From Niallia sp. Man26 (lineage in GTDB: Bacteria > Bacillota > Bacilli > Bacillales > Cytobacillaceae), in assembly GCF_022049065.2 (NCBI RefSeq), contig NZ_CP095744.1, forward strand, positions 806,001 to 870,000: a DNA stretch of 64,000 bases, given 5' to 3'. Both the position numbers and the translations under genes were made by a program. Positions within the stretch are counted from its first letter, which is position 1. The number at the start of each line of letters is the position of its first letter. A model generated the notes under the pieces. It saw only the letters and a list, made by a program, of their open reading frames with translations, did not search any database and was not told where the DNA came from. Positions 62,775-64,000 of this stretch are shown piece after piece.

Positions 62775-63305
62775 TCACCTCACGATTGATTTAACAAATT
62801 GGGATAATGATTCATTTAATCTTGATATTGTTTCATCTGCCAGCGTAAAAGTATTATCATCCTGCTTTGTCACTTGTGTATCCTGTATATAGACACCGCC
62901 ATTTATATTTGTTGTTCCTAAGTTGATCAGCACCGGTTTAAGCACATAATCGATCACTAATAGATGACCGTATGTACCTCCTAAAGCTAGTGGGAGCACT
63001 GCCTTGTCTTTTAAAGCCTTCTGTGGCATAAGGTCAATATATGTTTTCAAAATACCAGAGTACGCTGCCTTATACACTGGGGTTAGAAAGATCACACCAT
63101 CACTCTTTTCAATTAATTGATTTACCTCTTGAATTTTCTCATTTTTGAAATCGGCCTTGATTAATGCTTCACTTGGAAGCTGATGAACTTGAATAATTTC
63201 AACATCAATACTGTTGCTTTTCAAAAATTCCTCTGCATAATTCAATATGCCTGTTAAACGAGAGTGAATAGAATTCCCACCAGCTACGATTGTAATTGTC
63301 GGCAT
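62775..63305 (-). CDS. NAD(P)H-dependent FMN reductase (SsuE-like flavodoxin fold)
   Basis: 176 residues, behind AAGGGGAAG. The FMN phosphate loop is AGGNSIHSRLTG, with FLTPVYKAAYSGILKTYIDLMP and the conserved GGTYGH around the isoalloxazine ring, as in SsuE, MsuE and YtnC-type reductases. It supplies reduced FMN to the three luciferase-like enzymes downstream. It is the first gene of the leftward cluster, facing the LysR regulator. Confidence 0.9.
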   Translation of the reverse strand: MPTITIVAGGNSIHSRLTGILNYAEEFLKSNSIDVEIIQVHQLPSEALIKADFKNEKIQEVNQLIEKSDGVIFLTPVYKAAYSGILKTYIDLMPQKALKDKAVLPLALGGTYGHLLVIDYVLKPVLINLGTTNINGGVYIQDTQVTKQDDNTFTLADETISRLNESLSQFVKSIVR

Positions 63306-63454
63306 TTTACTTCCCCTTTCGAAATTCCCTCTAAACCACTTGGATTAGTTGATAATATAGATTATAATAAAGCAAATAATTCAGAAAGTATAATCAGTAA
63401 AATTAATGTTGGGATTCAGAATTACTAAATTTATAACTTAAAGAGGTGTTTAAC
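63306..63454. promoter_or_regulatory. Shared control region of the sulfur cluster and its LysR regulator
   Basis: 149 bases between divergent genes, very AT-rich, containing the near-palindrome ATAATATAGATTATAAT (about 63352-63368), which has a LysR-like dyad. No clear CymR box was identified by eye. Confidence 0.5.
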
Positions 63455-64000
63455 ATGGAGATTCGTGCAATCCGCACATTCACGACAATTGTAAAATATG
63501 GAAACTTTTTAAAGGCGGCAGAAGCATTAAATTATTCGCAGCCAACAATTACACTTCATATTAAACATCTGGAGGAAGAAGTCGGCGAAAAACTGCTAGA
63601 GCGAGGCAAAACATTAAAAATGACAGAAGCTGGCCGGCTGTTTTATGAACGCGCCAATGCTTTATTAAGAGAGTATGATCGCCTTGATAAAACATTGCAG
63701 GACTTGGAAGGCGGTTTGGCAGGTTTAATTCGCATTGGTGTTTCAGAGCCTACAGCAAGTCTTGAACTCCCAGCCATTATCGTTGATTTTGTTGAAAAGT
63801 TTCCAAAAGTAGAAATTTCTCTTCATGTTGCTGATGCCAATACATTAAGTACAATGCTTTATCAAGACGAGATTGATTTTGCCATTTGCGGAGCACCGGA
63901 AGTTTCGATGGAGAATGTATTTAAACCGTTATATTATGATGACATTGTTCTGCTAGTTTCTGAGTCGCATCCGCTTACTGAAAAGGGAATAGCAGAAGTG
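63455..64000 (+). CDS. LysR-family transcriptional regulator, N-terminal part (YtlI-like)
   Basis: The first 182 residues; the gene continues past the window edge. ATG 63455 follows AGAGGTG. The LysR helix-turn-helix is FLKAAEALNYSQPTITLHIKHLEEEVGEKLLERG, followed by the effector domain start LIRIGVSEPTASLELPAIIVDFVEKFPKVEISL. Its position divergent from the FMN reductase matches ytlI next to the ytmI operon in B. subtilis, whose product activates that operon in response to sulfur supply. Confidence 0.9.
   Translation, partial: MEIRAIRTFTTIVKYGNFLKAAEALNYSQPTITLHIKHLEEEVGEKLLERGKTLKMTEAGRLFYERANALLREYDRLDKTLQDLEGGLAGLIRIGVSEPTASLELPAIIVDFVEKFPKVEISLHVADANTLSTMLYQDEIDFAICGAPEVSMENVFKPLYYDDIVLLVSESHPLTEKGIAEV

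Noticed and set aside
1..64000. CRISPR arrays, tRNA or rRNA genes
   Set aside because: No regularly spaced direct repeats and no tRNA or rRNA-like sequence were seen on either strand.

Overview
The window is a low-GC Firmicute chromosome, most likely a Bacillaceae member (Bacillus, Niallia or Cytobacillus type). The signs are strong AAGGAGG ribosome binding sites, frequent TTG/GTG starts, intrinsic terminators after most units, SAM-I, T-box and PyrR RNA leaders, cre, Fur and PhoP type sites, and gene neighbourhoods recalled from B. subtilis (yoaS-yozG-yoaT, yfmT-yfmS, ytmI-tcy-ytm/ytn). No rRNA, tRNA or CRISPR array was seen, and nothing looks like a large prophage or plasmid.

Layout. 1-310: promoter, SAM-I riboswitch and terminator reading leftward into the first codons of a metN-like ATPase. 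577-768: orphan excisionase-like protein. 826-5706: leftward polyol-type catabolic operon (IolT-like permease, Gfo/Idh/MocA dehydrogenase, TIM-barrel isomerase) with an AraC regulator and a strong cre site. 6003-8366: cytochrome P450 and aldo/keto reductase. 8427-9848: MFS transporter behind a leader with two PyrR-type binding loops flanking a terminator. 9868-12618: small membrane proteins including the yoaS-yozG-yoaT trio. 12775-16173: divergent ppk and ppx with a PhoP box. 16414-20938: PepSY protein and a Fur-controlled siderophore uptake operon. 20992-24452: beta-glucoside operon (GH1, RpiR regulator, PTS EIIC). 24742-32933: mixed small genes (DinB, MocR regulator with divergent acetyltransferase, lipoprotein, amino acid permease, YitT). 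33135-35121: leucine T-box and leuA. 35145-36588: a complete IS3/IS150-type insertion sequence inserted just behind leuA. 36712-38338: HAD phosphatase and ROK kinase. 38926-40420: a secreted-protein gene broken by a stop, followed by a membrane-anchored protein. 40481-44730: yfmS, yfmT and a MocR regulator. 44870-46742: IS607-type element with decayed tnpA and intact-looking tnpB. 46948-49496: catalase and CPBP protease. 49554-63305: a 14-gene leftward sulfur-compound uptake and oxidation cluster, with a divergent LysR regulator running off the right end.

The large right-hand cluster combines an L-cystine-type importer, a dipeptide/glutathione-type importer with a fused double ATPase, three luciferase-family flavin monooxygenases, an FMN reductase, a glutaredoxin-like protein and an acetyltransferase. 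This matches the B. subtilis ytmI-ytnJ logic (import, acetylate, oxidise and release sulfur from alkylated cysteines) with an extra transporter inserted.

The most unusual regulatory feature is the tandem PyrR-type leader on the MFS gene at 8427-9644. It would place an uncharacterised transporter under pyrimidine control at both transcription and translation, and suggests a pyrimidine precursor or base as substrate.
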